The translations under genes were made by a program, and so were the position numbers. A DNA stretch of 64,000 nt from Thalassospira profundimaris (lineage in GTDB: Bacteria > Pseudomonadota > Alphaproteobacteria > Rhodospirillales > Thalassospiraceae). Position 1 is the stretch's first letter. Every line of letters starts with the position of its first letter. Of this stretch, positions 34,652 through 43,579 are shown one piece after another. The DNA lies in NCBI RefSeq assembly GCF_003326795.1, contig NZ_JPWI01000001.1, forward strand, positions 1 to 64,000. Direction: 5' to 3'. Under the pieces are notes generated by a model. The model was not told the origin of the DNA, did no database searches, and saw only the letters and a list, made by a program, of their open reading frames with translations.

Positions 34652-36214
34652 CTATTTCAGATAGACCGCAAGACCAAGGGCAATGATCGCAACCCAAAGA
34701 ACCAGCGCCTGGCGCGACACGCCGCCTGATTTGCCCTGACCGTTTCCGGATTTGCCGCGCATCGCTGCCACCGTATCGGGATGCAGACGCAACCCCTGAT
34801 CGGTCAGAACAGAAGACGCCTTTTCAGCCGCCTCGAGCACGCGGGGCAGACGACGCAACATCAATCCGGCCTGAAGGGTTGCATCCTTGATCTTGGCCTC
34901 AGGACCAAGGTTTTCACGCATCCAGTCTTCGATCAGCGGACGCGACAATTCCCACATATTCTCGTTCGGGCTAAGGATACGCGATAGCCCCTCGGCAACG
35001 ATCATGGTTTTCTGAAGCATCAATAACTGCGGCTGGGTTTCCATGCCGAACTGTTCGGTAATCTGGAACAGCTGCCCCAGCAAACGCCCCACCGAAATAT
35101 CGGCAAGTTCCTTGCCCAGAATCGGTTCGCCAATCGAACGGCAAGCCTGCTGGAAAGTTTCAATTGACTGGGTACGCGGCACGTAACCTGCTTCAAAATG
35201 AACCTCGGCCACGCGGTGATAGTCGCGGGTCAAAAAGCCCAGAAGCATCTCGGCCAGATACAGACGCGTCTGTTTATCAACACGTCCCATGATCCCGAAA
35301 TCAACGATGCTGACCCGGCCGGTTTCATCAACAAACAGGTTGCCCGGATGCATGTCGGCATGGAAGAAACCGTCGCGGAAGACCTGCTGGAAGAACGCCC
35401 CCGCGGCCTTGGCAAGCAGGGCAGACCGATCAATCCCCATGCGATCAAGGGCCTCGACATTGTCGATACGAACCCCCTTGACCCGTTCCATGGTCATGAC
35501 ATGTTCGGCGGTCCGTTCCCAATCGATCTGCGGGATGTAATAGGTCGGATCACTTTCGAAATTGTCGCGGAATTCCGATGCCGCTGCGGCCTCAAAGCGC
35601 AAATCCATCTCAAGATGAACACTGTCTTCAAGCGCCTTGACGGTCTCAACCGGCTTAAGGCGACGCAGGCGCGGCTGGGTCAGTTCGACAATTTCGGCAA
35701 CCCAGTAAAACAGATCAAGATCACGGGCAAACCGTACCCGGATGTCGGGTCGCAGAACCTTGACCGCGACTTCACGACCATCGGGCGTGGTTGCGAAATG
35801 CACCTGCGCGATTGACGCAGCCGCCACCGGCTGGTCGTCAAATTCCGAAAACAGAACATCAAACGGTTCGGCAAGCTGTTCGGTGATGATCCGTTTGGCA
35901 ATCTTGGCCGAAAAGGGTGGCAAGCGGTCCTGAAGCGTCGACAAATCAGCCGCGACATCATCGCCGATTAGATCGGACCGGGTCGCAAGCGTCTGGCCGA
36001 GCTTGATAAAGGCCGGACCAAGTTCCTCAAGCGCGCGGGCCAGTCGGCGACCGGGCGGCAGGTCGGAACGGCCCGAAAACGGTGCCGTCAGACGGGCAAA
36101 GAACGCCAGAAGCTTTCCGCCGGGAACAAGGGCAAGCGGAAATAATGCATCATGGCGCGCCAATGTACGCGCCATGCCAAGCAGGCGAAAGCTGTTGCGG
36201 ACAAACCGGATCAT
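34652..36214 (-). CDS. ubiB: UbiB, ubiquinone biosynthesis atypical kinase
   Basis: An ABC1/ADCK-family protein of 520 residues required for ubiquinone synthesis. It has the KxGQ motif in FIKLGQTLATRSDLI, an Ala-rich loop region, the VKVLRP lysine strand, the catalytic DMHPGNLFV and the metal-binding VDFGIMG. A C-terminal hydrophobic helix (LVLWVAIIALGLAVYL) anchors it to the membrane. I use the ATG at 36214, 13 bases after ubiE; a GTG at 36265 would overlap ubiE. ubiE and ubiB are co-transcribed. Confidence 0.93.
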   Translation of the reverse strand: MIRFVRNSFRLLGMARTLARHDALFPLALVPGGKLLAFFARLTAPFSGRSDLPPGRRLARALEELGPAFIKLGQTLATRSDLIGDDVAADLSTLQDRLPPFSAKIAKRIITEQLAEPFDVLFSEFDDQPVAAASIAQVHFATTPDGREVAVKVLRPDIRVRFARDLDLFYWVAEIVELTQPRLRRLKPVETVKALEDSVHLEMDLRFEAAAASEFRDNFESDPTYYIPQIDWERTAEHVMTMERVKGVRIDNVEALDRMGIDRSALLAKAAGAFFQQVFRDGFFHADMHPGNLFVDETGRVSIVDFGIMGRVDKQTRLYLAEMLLGFLTRDYHRVAEVHFEAGYVPRTQSIETFQQACRSIGEPILGKELADISVGRLLGQLFQITEQFGMETQPQLLMLQKTMIVAEGLSRILSPNENMWELSRPLIEDWMRENLGPEAKIKDATLQAGLMLRRLPRVLEAAEKASSVLTDQGLRLHPDTVAAMRGKSGNGQGKSGGVSRQALVLWVAIIALGLAVYLK

Positions 36215-36227
36215 GCGCTCAAGACCC

Positions 36228-37001
36228 TCAAACCCGCCAACCCGAATGAATGGCAGCAATACCACCAGACAGATTGCGGTATTTCACCCGTTCAAAACCA
36301 GCAGCCCGGATCATGGATGCGAAGGTTTCCTGATCGGGGAACTTGCGAATGCTTTCGGCCAGATACTGATAGGCTTCGCGATTGCCCGCGATGAACCGCC
36401 CGATTTCCGGCAGCAACTTGAACGAATAGGTGTCGTAAAGCTTGTCAAAGCCCGGCACGACAACCTTGGAAAATTCAAGACACTGGAACTTTCCGCCCGG
36501 ACGCAACACACGGAATGCCTCCGACAGGGCTTCTTCAATCCGGGTCACGTTGCGAATGCCAAAGGCAATCGTATAGGCATCAACAGAATGATCGGGCAGC
36601 GGCAATTTCTGCGCATCGCCCACGGTCCAATTGATGTTTTTCAAGATGCCATGATCGGCCGCACGGTCGCGCCCGACATGAAGCATCTCGTAATTGATGT
36701 CGCATACCGTGACCGACCCGCCGCCATTTTTCAAAAAGCGGAATGCGATATCCCCGGTGCCACCGGCCACATCCAGAAGCTTCATTCCCGGACGCGGCTT
36801 AAGCTCGTTGATGAACGTGTCTTTCCACAGACGGTGGATACCGCCGCTCATCAGATCGTTCATCAAATCATATTTGGACGCGACAGTGTCGAAAACCTCG
36901 CGCACCATGGATGCCTTCTGGCTTTCGGGAACATCCCGAAACCCGAAGTGTGTTGTGTTTTCGCCGTTTTCGCCCGCGGCAGGGTCTGTATGCTTGCTCA
37001 T
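36228..37001 (-). CDS. ubiE: Ubiquinone/menaquinone C-methyltransferase UbiE
   Basis: A SAM-dependent C-methyltransferase of 257 residues acting in ubiquinone (and, where present, menaquinone) biosynthesis. Signature motifs: [27 protein letters not shown], the SAM site [40 protein letters not shown], and the C-terminal [15 protein letters not shown]. The ATG at 37001 matches family N-termini; the frame continues to 37079 without homology. It is divergent from trpF and immediately upstream of ubiB. Confidence 0.95.
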   Translation of the reverse strand: MSKHTDPAAGENGENTTHFGFRDVPESQKASMVREVFDTVASKYDLMNDLMSGGIHRLWKDTFINELKPRPGMKLLDVAGGTGDIAFRFLKNGGGSVTVCDINYEMLHVGRDRAADHGILKNINWTVGDAQKLPLPDHSVDAYTIAFGIRNVTRIEEALSEAFRVLRPGGKFQCLEFSKVVVPGFDKLYDTYSFKLLPEIGRFIAGNREAYQYLAESIRKFPDQETFASMIRAAGFERVKYRNLSGGIAAIHSGWRV

Positions 37002-37156
37002 GGTCGGGAAAATAGCGCAGCAATGATTATCCTGCCAGTGGAAAGCCACCCCAAATCGCAAATATCCTGTCGATATCATGCAGTTTCTGCTAAGGGACTC
37101 AGACGCACCAATTATTTGCTGCGAAAGTTAGAGCGACGACAAGACAGGATACCCCG

Positions 37157-37801
37157 ATGAGCTGCATGGTAAAGATCTGCGGAATCAATAGCGAAGATGC
37201 CCTTATTGCTGCCATGAGCGCCGGGGCAGATGCGCTCGGTTATGTCTTTTTCCCGCCAAGCCCGCGTCACATATCGCTTAACGGTGCCAAGACCCTGACC
37301 AAGCGCGTGCCCAACAGCATCCTTAAGGTCGGCCTGTTTGTCGAAGCCGGTGACGAGGCGCTTGAAACCGCGATTGCCGCTGGAAACCTTGATGTCATCC
37401 AGCTTCACGGCAAGGAAAGCCCGGAACGGGTTGCCGAGGTCAGGGAACGCTTTGGCCTGAAAGTCATGAAGGCCATTTCGGTCAGCACCGCCGATGATAT
37501 CGAGGCCGCCAAAGCCCATTATGACGGGATTGCCGACTTCCTGTTATTTGATGCCAAACCGCCCAAGGACAGTATCCTGCCGGGCGGCAATGCCGTTTCG
37601 TTCGACTGGACGCTTTTGACCGGTCAGAATTTCAAAAGCGACTGGATGCTTGCCGGTGGCCTTGATCCCGACAATGTCGCCGAGGCCGTTCGCATTTCCG
37701 GTGCGCCCTGGGTTGACGTCTCGTCAGGTGTGGAAAAGGCAAAAGGCGTCAAGGATGCCCGCAAAATTGCCGATTTTGTCCGGGCAGCAAAGGGTTACTG
37801 A
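37157..37801 (+). CDS. trpF: Phosphoribosylanthranilate isomerase
   Basis: A TIM-barrel enzyme of 214 residues, third step of tryptophan synthesis. The active-site Cys lies in VKICGI at residues 5-10; GADALGYVFFPPSPRH, VGLFVEA, IQLHGKES, LLFDAKPP (with catalytic Asp) and LAGGLDPDNVAEA complete the family pattern. It is separated from the trpE(G) gene by a K+ channel gene and does not share its leader. Confidence 0.95.
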   Translation: MSCMVKICGINSEDALIAAMSAGADALGYVFFPPSPRHISLNGAKTLTKRVPNSILKVGLFVEAGDEALETAIAAGNLDVIQLHGKESPERVAEVRERFGLKVMKAISVSTADDIEAAKAHYDGIADFLLFDAKPPKDSILPGGNAVSFDWTLLTGQNFKSDWMLAGGLDPDNVAEAVRISGAPWVDVSSGVEKAKGVKDARKIADFVRAAKGY

Positions 37802-37895
37802 CCTTTTGGTCGGCTAATTTAACCATTTCTGAAGCGATTGGCGCAAAACTCTCCGTGCAATAAAGCAATCCCTTGCCGGACCGGGTAGCCGCGAC

Positions 37896-38888
37896 ATGAA
37901 ACCGACGCTTCGTTCGAAGACACAGAAACTTTTACATGGCGTCGAGCGTGACTCTCGCCTGTCGCTGTTCGTCCATCTGGTGCTTGCCAGTGCAATCGTC
38001 ATCAATGTCCTGGCGGTGATTTTTGACTCGGTCCATGAGCTGGCCGAACAATATTACCTGACCTTTGCCATCATCGAGATTGCCTGCACCCTTCTGTTCA
38101 CGGTTGAATACGGGCTTCGCGTCTGGTCCGCCCCGGACAATCCGGACTTTAGCGGTCGATGGGGACGGCTTCGCTACATGCTGACCCCGATGGCGCTGAT
38201 CGATCTTCTGGCCATCCTTCCGATTTTCCTGTGGTTCTTCACATCGATTGACCTGCGCTTTATCCGGATTATCCGGTTGCTGCGCCTTCTGAAATTCACC
38301 CGATATTCGACCGGGCTTGAATTGATGTTGCTGGTCTTTCGTCAGCAACTGGGCATTTTCGGCGCGGCCAGTGCCGCCCTTGCCTGTATGCTGGTTTTCA
38401 GTGCCGGCGCGATCTTTGTTGCCGAACATGAAGCCCAGCCAGAGGCCTTTGGCAATCTGCTCAAGGCGCTGTATTGGAGCGTGATTACGCTGGCCACCGT
38501 TGGCTATGGCGACATCGTGCCGATTACACCCTTTGGCAAATTTCTAGCCAGCATTATCTCCCTGACCGGGATCGGGATCGTTGCAGTTCCGGCTGGTATT
38601 CTGGCCTCAGCCTTCAATGCCGAACTGCGTCGCCGTGAAAACGAATACCGTCATCAGGCCACCCGCCAGCTGATGGGCAAACGTCTGACCGAACGGGTAC
38701 GCAACAAACTGAAATCCCATCAGGAAGAACTGGGTATTAGCGATGAACAGGCGCAATCGGTTCTTGATGATATCCGCGATGTTCATCGCAGTGAAAGTGA
38801 CGAGATTCTGACCTGTCCGCACTGCCATTTGCCGCTTCACTTGGAGCTGAAAGAAGCAGAAAGCAACACGCCGACGCAAAAGCCTTGA
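37896..38888 (+). CDS. Voltage-gated potassium channel with C-terminal zinc-ribbon-like motif
   Basis: A six-helix Kv-type channel of 330 residues. S1-S3 lie at about 27-105, S4 is an arginine-rich RFIRIIRLLRLLKFTR starting at 121, and the pore helix and selectivity filter TVGYGD begin at 201. A cytoplasmic coiled C-terminus (about 245-300) is followed by CPHC at 307-310 and LPLHLEL, which looks like half a zinc ribbon (only one Cys pair, plus nearby His). Unlike many bacterial relatives it has no RCK/TrkA-N domain. It forms a unit on its own; the stop codon lies inside the loop of its terminator. Confidence 0.88.
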   Translation: MKPTLRSKTQKLLHGVERDSRLSLFVHLVLASAIVINVLAVIFDSVHELAEQYYLTFAIIEIACTLLFTVEYGLRVWSAPDNPDFSGRWGRLRYMLTPMALIDLLAILPIFLWFFTSIDLRFIRIIRLLRLLKFTRYSTGLELMLLVFRQQLGIFGAASAALACMLVFSAGAIFVAEHEAQPEAFGNLLKALYWSVITLATVGYGDIVPITPFGKFLASIISLTGIGIVAVPAGILASAFNAELRRRENEYRHQATRQLMGKRLTERVRNKLKSHQEELGISDEQAQSVLDDIRDVHRSESDEILTCPHCHLPLHLELKEAESNTPTQKP

Positions 38889-38902
38889 CGTCGGCTTTTT
38901 TT
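38870..38902 (+). terminator. Terminator of the K+ channel gene
   Basis: GCCGACG (38870-38876) pairs with CGTCGGC (38889-38895), followed by seven Ts. The left arm and loop are inside the coding sequence. Confidence 0.85.
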
Positions 38903-38920
38903 GCGCACATGGTTTGAGCC

Positions 38921-38980
38921 ATGAAAACACATGGCATGAACCCGATCCGTATTTCCAATCGTTGGTGGTGGCACGCTTAA
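38921..38980 (+). CDS. trpL: trp leader peptide (three tandem Trp codons)
   Basis: A 19-codon open frame ending in Asn-Arg-Trp-Trp-Trp-His-Ala-stop. An internal ATG at 38936 would give 14 residues, a length like the known trpE(G) leader peptide of Sinorhizobium. Three consecutive TGG codons in so short a frame, placed before antiterminator and terminator arms, mark it as the ribosome-sensing element of a trp attenuator. Too short for ordinary gene callers. Confidence 0.88.
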   Translation: MKTHGMNPIRISNRWWWHA

Positions 38981-38983
38981 GCG

Positions 38984-39047
38984 GGCGGCCAATACACATG
39001 CCCTGAACATACCGGCCGCCTCATTCTTGCAGGCGGCTTTGTGTTTT
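38984..39047 (+). promoter_or_regulatory. trp attenuator: antiterminator and terminator stems
   Basis: GGCGGCC (38984-38990) can pair with GGCCGCC (39014-39020) to form the antiterminator. Alternatively GCCGCC (39015-39020) pairs with GGCGGC (39032-39037), followed by TTTGTGTTTT, forming a terminator. The two are mutually exclusive, as expected for Trp-dependent ribosome-stalling attenuation. Confidence 0.85.
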
Positions 39048-39115
39048 CAGACCTTTCTTTCTTCCTGATGATCACATGGCTCCTGCGGCATAAGGCCCAC
39101 AAAGGAGTAACAAAC

Positions 39116-41353
39116 GTGACGACCCCACATCAGGAAACCGGCATTTCCGAAGAAAGCAGCGAGTACCGCTATACCACCGATGGCGGTGTTGCGGTCATTC
39201 GCCGCATGACCAATATCGCCTATGAAGATGCCACCGAAGGCCTGATTGATGCCCTTGATCAGACCAAGGGTGTGCTGCTGTCTTCCAGCTATGAATTCCC
39301 GGGTCGCTATTCACGTTGGGATATGGGCTTTGACGCACCACCGCTTGAAATTGTTGGTCGCGAACGGGGCTTTGCCATTCATGCGCTCAATGAGCGTGGC
39401 CGGGTGCTGCTTGATGTGATCTCCGATGCGCTTGCCCCCCATCCCCATGTTGAAAGCATCACCGATGGCGAGGACGGGCTTTATGGTGTGGTCAAAAAAC
39501 CCGCCTCCTGGTTCCCCGAAGAAGAACGCAGCCAGCAACCAAGCCTGTTTTCTGTTGTCCGGTCATTGCGTAATCTGTTTGGTCACAAGGGCGATGAACG
39601 ACTTGGGCTTTACGGCGCATTTGGCTATGACATCGCGCTTCATTTCGAACAGATAAATCTGTCCCAGGACCGCCCGTCCGATCACAAGGACATCCATCTG
39701 TTCCTGCCTGATCAGTTGATCACGGTCGATCACGCGTCCCGTATCGCCACCAAGATCGATTATGAATTCATCACCCCGGACGGCCACAGCACCGTCGGCC
39801 TTGATCGTTCGTCACAGCCCCACCCGCCGTCACGCGGCAATAATGCGATTGTCGAAAACGATATGAAAACCGGCGAATATGCCGCGATTGTCGATGAAAC
39901 CAAGCCCCGCTTTGCCCGTGGTGAACTGTTTGAAGTTGTGCCCAGCCGCGTTTTCAGAACCCCCTGTGCCACCGCACCTTCGGAAATTTTCCGCCGCCTG
40001 AAACGTCGCAACCCAGCCCCTTATGGCTTCCTGATCAATCTTGGTGACGGCGAACATCTTATTGGCGCATCGCCTGAAATGTATGTCCGGGTCAAAGGCC
40101 AGCGCATTGAAACCTGCCCGATCTCGGGCACCATTGCCCGTGGCCGCGACGCCATCGAGGATGCCGAAAACATTCGCACATTGCTCAATTCGACCAAGGA
40201 TGAGTCGGAACTGACCATGTGTACCGATGTCGATCGCAATGATAAGGCCCGCGTCTGCAAACCGGGCAGCATCCGCATCCTTGGCCGTCGTCAGATCGAA
40301 ATGTATTCGCGTCTGATCCACACGGTTGACCATGTCGAAGGTCGCCTGCGTGACGGGTTTGATGCGCTTGATGCCTTTCTGACCCATTGTTGGGCCGTTA
40401 CCGTAACCGGTGCGCCAAAACGCGCGGCCATGCAACATATCGAGGCCGTCGAACGCAGCGCACGCGCATGGTATGGCGGGGCGATAGGCGCGGTTCTGTG
40501 CAATGGGGATCTCAATACCGGACTGACCCTGCGTACTGTGCGTCTCAAACAGGGTGTCGCCGAAGTCCGTGCGGGTGCCACCTTGCTGTATGATAGCCAG
40601 TCAGACGCCGAGGAAGCCGAAACCGTTCTTAAGGCATCGGCGATGATTGACGCCGTGACCCGTGATGCCAAGGACGAAGTCACCATCGACCCGGCAAGTT
40701 CGGGGGTTGGCAAACGGGTTCTTCTGATCGACCACGAAGACAGCTTTGTGCAAAACCTTGCCAGCTATATCCGCGCAACCGGCGCCCAGACACTTACCCT
40801 GCGTCCGGGCTTCCCCGACGAGGCGTTTGATGATTTCAAACCCGATCTGGTCTTCCTGTCACCCGGGCCGGGACGCCCCGATGACTATCACCTGCGCGAC
40901 AGTATTGAACGCGCACTTGCCGCAGGCTTGCCGGTGTTCGGGGTCTGTCTTGGATTGCAGGGGATTGTCGAATTTTTCGGCGGATCGCTTGGCCTGCTTG
41001 TCACACCGATGCATGGCAAACCGTCAAAGGTAAAGCTCGATACCACCGATCCGCTGTTTGAAGGACTTCCCGAAGACATCGTTGTTGGCCGGTATCATTC
41101 CCTGTTTGCCAAGGCGGCGGAACTGCCGGCGGATTTGAAGGTCACGGCGCGAAGCGATGATGGTGTCATCATGGGCATTCGTCACAGCAGTCTTCCGATC
41201 AGTGCCGTACAATTCCACCCGGAAAGCCTTCTGACCCTGCAAGGTGATGTCGGAATGCGCATGATTGCCAACCTTCTGCGCAACCCGCACGGCACCACGC
41301 CCGAGGAAGAAGCCGAAACCGGGACTACGCCGTCCGACATCAAGGCGGCGTAA
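39116..41353 (+). CDS. trpE(G): Fused anthranilate synthase TrpE(G)
   Basis: One 745-residue polypeptide containing both anthranilate synthase components. The chorismate-binding TrpE part (about 1-515) has FEVVPSRVFRTPC, LIGASPEMYVRV, the PISGTIARGRD motif and DVDRNDKARVC. The TrpG glutaminase part (about 535-725) has SPGPGRPDD, the nucleophile Cys in GVCLGLQGIVE and the VQFHPES His-Glu. Start is GTG at 39116 with AAAGGAG upstream; the frame reaches back to 39041 inside the terminator. Fused trpE(G) under attenuation is known from Rhizobiales. Expression is set by the trpL leader. Confidence 0.96.
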   Translation: MTTPHQETGISEESSEYRYTTDGGVAVIRRMTNIAYEDATEGLIDALDQTKGVLLSSSYEFPGRYSRWDMGFDAPPLEIVGRERGFAIHALNERGRVLLDVISDALAPHPHVESITDGEDGLYGVVKKPASWFPEEERSQQPSLFSVVRSLRNLFGHKGDERLGLYGAFGYDIALHFEQINLSQDRPSDHKDIHLFLPDQLITVDHASRIATKIDYEFITPDGHSTVGLDRSSQPHPPSRGNNAIVENDMKTGEYAAIVDETKPRFARGELFEVVPSRVFRTPCATAPSEIFRRLKRRNPAPYGFLINLGDGEHLIGASPEMYVRVKGQRIETCPISGTIARGRDAIEDAENIRTLLNSTKDESELTMCTDVDRNDKARVCKPGSIRILGRRQIEMYSRLIHTVDHVEGRLRDGFDALDAFLTHCWAVTVTGAPKRAAMQHIEAVERSARAWYGGAIGAVLCNGDLNTGLTLRTVRLKQGVAEVRAGATLLYDSQSDAEEAETVLKASAMIDAVTRDAKDEVTIDPASSGVGKRVLLIDHEDSFVQNLASYIRATGAQTLTLRPGFPDEAFDDFKPDLVFLSPGPGRPDDYHLRDSIERALAAGLPVFGVCLGLQGIVEFFGGSLGLLVTPMHGKPSKVKLDTTDPLFEGLPEDIVVGRYHSLFAKAAELPADLKVTARSDDGVIMGIRHSSLPISAVQFHPESLLTLQGDVGMRMIANLLRNPHGTTPEEEAETGTTPSDIKAA

Positions 41354-41419
41354 CATCTGCACCTGATCTGCGCAGTGCCAAAGTCCCCCTTTAAGGCACA
41401 AACGCGCAGATCAAATACA

Positions 41420-41460
41420 GCAACGGCCGCGCTCCTCCCTCGCGGCCGTTGCTTTCTATC
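41420..41460 (+). terminator. Terminator downstream of trpE(G)
   Basis: A 12-bp stem, GCAACGGCCGCG (41420-41431) with CGCGGCCGTTGC (41441-41452), followed by TTTCTATCTT. Confidence 0.8.
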
Positions 41461-41482
41461 TTATCTGCTTGTCTGCAACCGA

Positions 41483-42100
41483 TCAGGCGTCGTCATCATC
41501 AAGCGAACCGTCGATCACCGAATAATCGGGCGGCGGTGCCTGACGGAATTTTTCCGGATCACCCTTGCGTTTGTCGCGGGTCCGCGAAATCCAGCCGCCA
41601 TAATGGGCTTCGGGCTTTGGTTCGGTCGGGGCACCGGCACGCACCGGACGCGGCGCAAAACGCCCCAGACTGATCAGGCGATCATACATCACGATATTTG
41701 CCGCAATCGCGACATTCACACAAAAACTCATCGGGATTTTGATGATGAAATCGCATTTTTCCTGCATCTCATCAGACAGATTGCCGCGTTCCGGCCCCAA
41801 AATATAGGCTGCCTGCGACGGATGCTTGAAACTTGGCAGTTCAATCGCATCGGGAGTCAGCTCGATCCCGACCATCCGGCATCCCTGCGGCAGGAACAGA
41901 TTGTCGTGATCCGGGAAATGATAATAGGGCATCTGTTCGCCCGACTTCGATGTGTCGGTAATGTTGGAGCGTTCCTCACGGAAATCCGCATCCACCGTAA
42001 ACGCAAAGCTTGCGCCAAAGGCATGGGCAGAACGAAACAGGGTGCCCACATTCAAAGGCTTGCTTGCCCCTTCAATTCCAATCCCGAAATAGCCGCGCAT
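41483..42100 (-). CDS. TrmH/SpoU family RNA methyltransferase
   Basis: A 205-residue SPOUT methyltransferase. The N-terminal KPLNVGTLFRSAHAFGA motif, the central AAYILGPERGNLSDEM motif and the third motif IPMSFCVNVAIAANIVMYDR define the TrmH knot. The target (tRNA or rRNA) is not clear from sequence, although similar short proteins are annotated as TrmH/TrmL-like. The C-terminal 60 residues are charged and non-conserved, ending in an Asp-rich tail. Monocistronic. Confidence 0.9.
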   Translation of the reverse strand: MRGYFGIGIEGASKPLNVGTLFRSAHAFGASFAFTVDADFREERSNITDTSKSGEQMPYYHFPDHDNLFLPQGCRMVGIELTPDAIELPSFKHPSQAAYILGPERGNLSDEMQEKCDFIIKIPMSFCVNVAIAANIVMYDRLISLGRFAPRPVRAGAPTEPKPEAHYGGWISRTRDKRKGDPEKFRQAPPPDYSVIDGSLDDDDA

Positions 42101-42369
42101 ATCTTCCTCCGTGCCGCACGCTCGGCCCCCATGCGGGCACGTGCGAAATCAACTCCATGACAAGAACGTGGAACGGGCTATACCCCCATGGGGCAGATAA
42201 GGCAACCCAACCGCCCCGATTGGTAGCCATTCTCCTTCCTTGTCTCCCTGAGCATTTCCCTTGACGCACGGCACCGAATTCAGCATTTCCGGAATGCTGC
42301 AACTTGATCACAGCCTCCGAACCTGCTTTGTATGTCTGACCGTTTTCCATCGTCAGCCAGGCCCAGTTC

Positions 42370-42573
42370 ATGAGCGTCAAGTCACCCTGTATCGGCACCT
42401 GTGTCCTTGATCCCAAATCCGGATTTTGTCTGGGATGTTTTCGCACTGGTGACGAAATCGGTGCCTGGATGGGGTTAAGTGACGGGAATAAAAAGCGGGT
42501 GATTTCCAAGGCCCAGTCACGTCAGGCACAACTCACCGCCGCCAGCAAAACCGCGATGTCGACAAACAGCTGA
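42370..42573 (+). CDS. DUF1289 family small protein
   Basis: A 67-residue cytoplasmic protein with four cysteines: SPCIGTCVLDPKSGFCLGCFRTGDEI, then WMGLSD. This is the DUF1289 pattern, probably an iron-sulfur or zinc site; the function is unknown. The HugZ-like gene follows after 26 bases on the same strand and may be co-transcribed. Confidence 0.85.
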   Translation: MSVKSPCIGTCVLDPKSGFCLGCFRTGDEIGAWMGLSDGNKKRVISKAQSRQAQLTAASKTAMSTNS

Positions 42574-42599
42574 TCAAGACACTGCAAGGGACCACTATC

Positions 42600-43358
42600 A
42601 TGTCAGGCGCCTCTGCTATTCCCTCTGTTGCTGATCTCAGGAAAAGTTGCCGCACAGCCAAAAGTGCGGTCCTTGCGACCATTGCCGTCGATCACAAACA
42701 AGTCGGCGATGGCTGGCCTGTGACATCAATGGTCGTTCCGGCCTTTGATGTTGACGGCGCACCGATCCTGCTGATTTCCGACCTTGCCGATCATACCCGC
42801 CATATAAAGGCCGACAACCGGGTATCCCTGTTGATCACGCCACAGCAAGATACCCAAAGTCAGGCTGATACAATTCAGACAGATAATGCGCGCATCACCA
42901 TTTTTGGCCGTGCCATCCGCGATGACGCGCCTGAAACACGGGCCGGGTATCTGCGGGCCCATCCCGATGCGGCGCAATATGCCGGTTTCGCCGATTTCGG
43001 TTTTTACCGGATCGAGGTTGCCGGAGCTTACTGGGTCGGAGGATTTGGCAAACAGCGTCGCCTTTCGGGTACGCAGTTCATCGCATCCGATTGCGCACCG
43101 CTGAAATCATCCCACGATGATATCGTAACCCACATGAATAACGATCATGCCGATGCGCTTGCGGGGATTGTTTCGCATTTCACATCCCATGCCCCCGATA
43201 CTGGATGGCAGATGCATTCCATTGACTGCGATGGCATGGTTCTGAGGTCTGAAACTGCGGATTCTCGAAAAATCAGAATCGACTTCCAGAAAACCATCCA
43301 TACACCGGGTGACGCACGCGGAATTTTGGTCGAAATGTGCAAAAAATGGCGCGCATAA
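42600..43358 (+). CDS. HugZ-like pyridoxamine-phosphate-oxidase-fold protein
   Basis: A 252-residue split-barrel protein. The N-terminal domain (about 10-165) has the FMN/haem-binding split barrel (AVLATIAVD, WPVTSMVVPAF, PILLISDLADHTRHIKADNRVSLLI). The C-terminal DUF2470 domain (about 175-250) has DDIVTHMNNDHADAL. The same arrangement occurs in HugZ haem oxygenases and in plant homologues, so haem or flavin handling is the best guess. AAGGGA precedes the ATG at 42600. Confidence 0.85.
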   Translation: MSGASAIPSVADLRKSCRTAKSAVLATIAVDHKQVGDGWPVTSMVVPAFDVDGAPILLISDLADHTRHIKADNRVSLLITPQQDTQSQADTIQTDNARITIFGRAIRDDAPETRAGYLRAHPDAAQYAGFADFGFYRIEVAGAYWVGGFGKQRRLSGTQFIASDCAPLKSSHDDIVTHMNNDHADALAGIVSHFTSHAPDTGWQMHSIDCDGMVLRSETADSRKIRIDFQKTIHTPGDARGILVEMCKKWRA

Positions 43359-43514
43359 GTCGGACCATTTGTATTGTGAACATTTATTCCTTCGACCCTG
43401 AACATAGAATTTTCGCAATCGCAAAAGTCGCTACGTTTTCCTAGGTATTAGGCAAAAGGACCGGTTGCTTTTAAGACACCTTTGTAACAATATGTCTCAA
43501 CACAACGGGTTTCC

Positions 43515-43528
43515 CACAACTTGTTGTG
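43515..43528. promoter_or_regulatory. Palindrome upstream of pckA
   Basis: CACAAC-TT-GTTGTG, a perfect 6+6 inverted repeat about 50 bases before the pckA start and overlapping a possible promoter (TTGTTG with TATTAA downstream). Candidate operator. Confidence 0.4.
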
Positions 43529-43579
43529 TAGAATAGCATATTAACCCCCAGCTCTTTTAATTCCCACCAGGAGAGATTC

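Noticed and set aside
36003-37160. Plus-strand open frame of 385 codons
   Set aside because: Opposite ubiB and ubiE; no homology.
42072-42509. Minus-strand frame of 145 codons between the methyltransferase and DUF1289 genes
   Set aside because: Overlaps both neighbours, no recognisable family and no ribosome-binding site.
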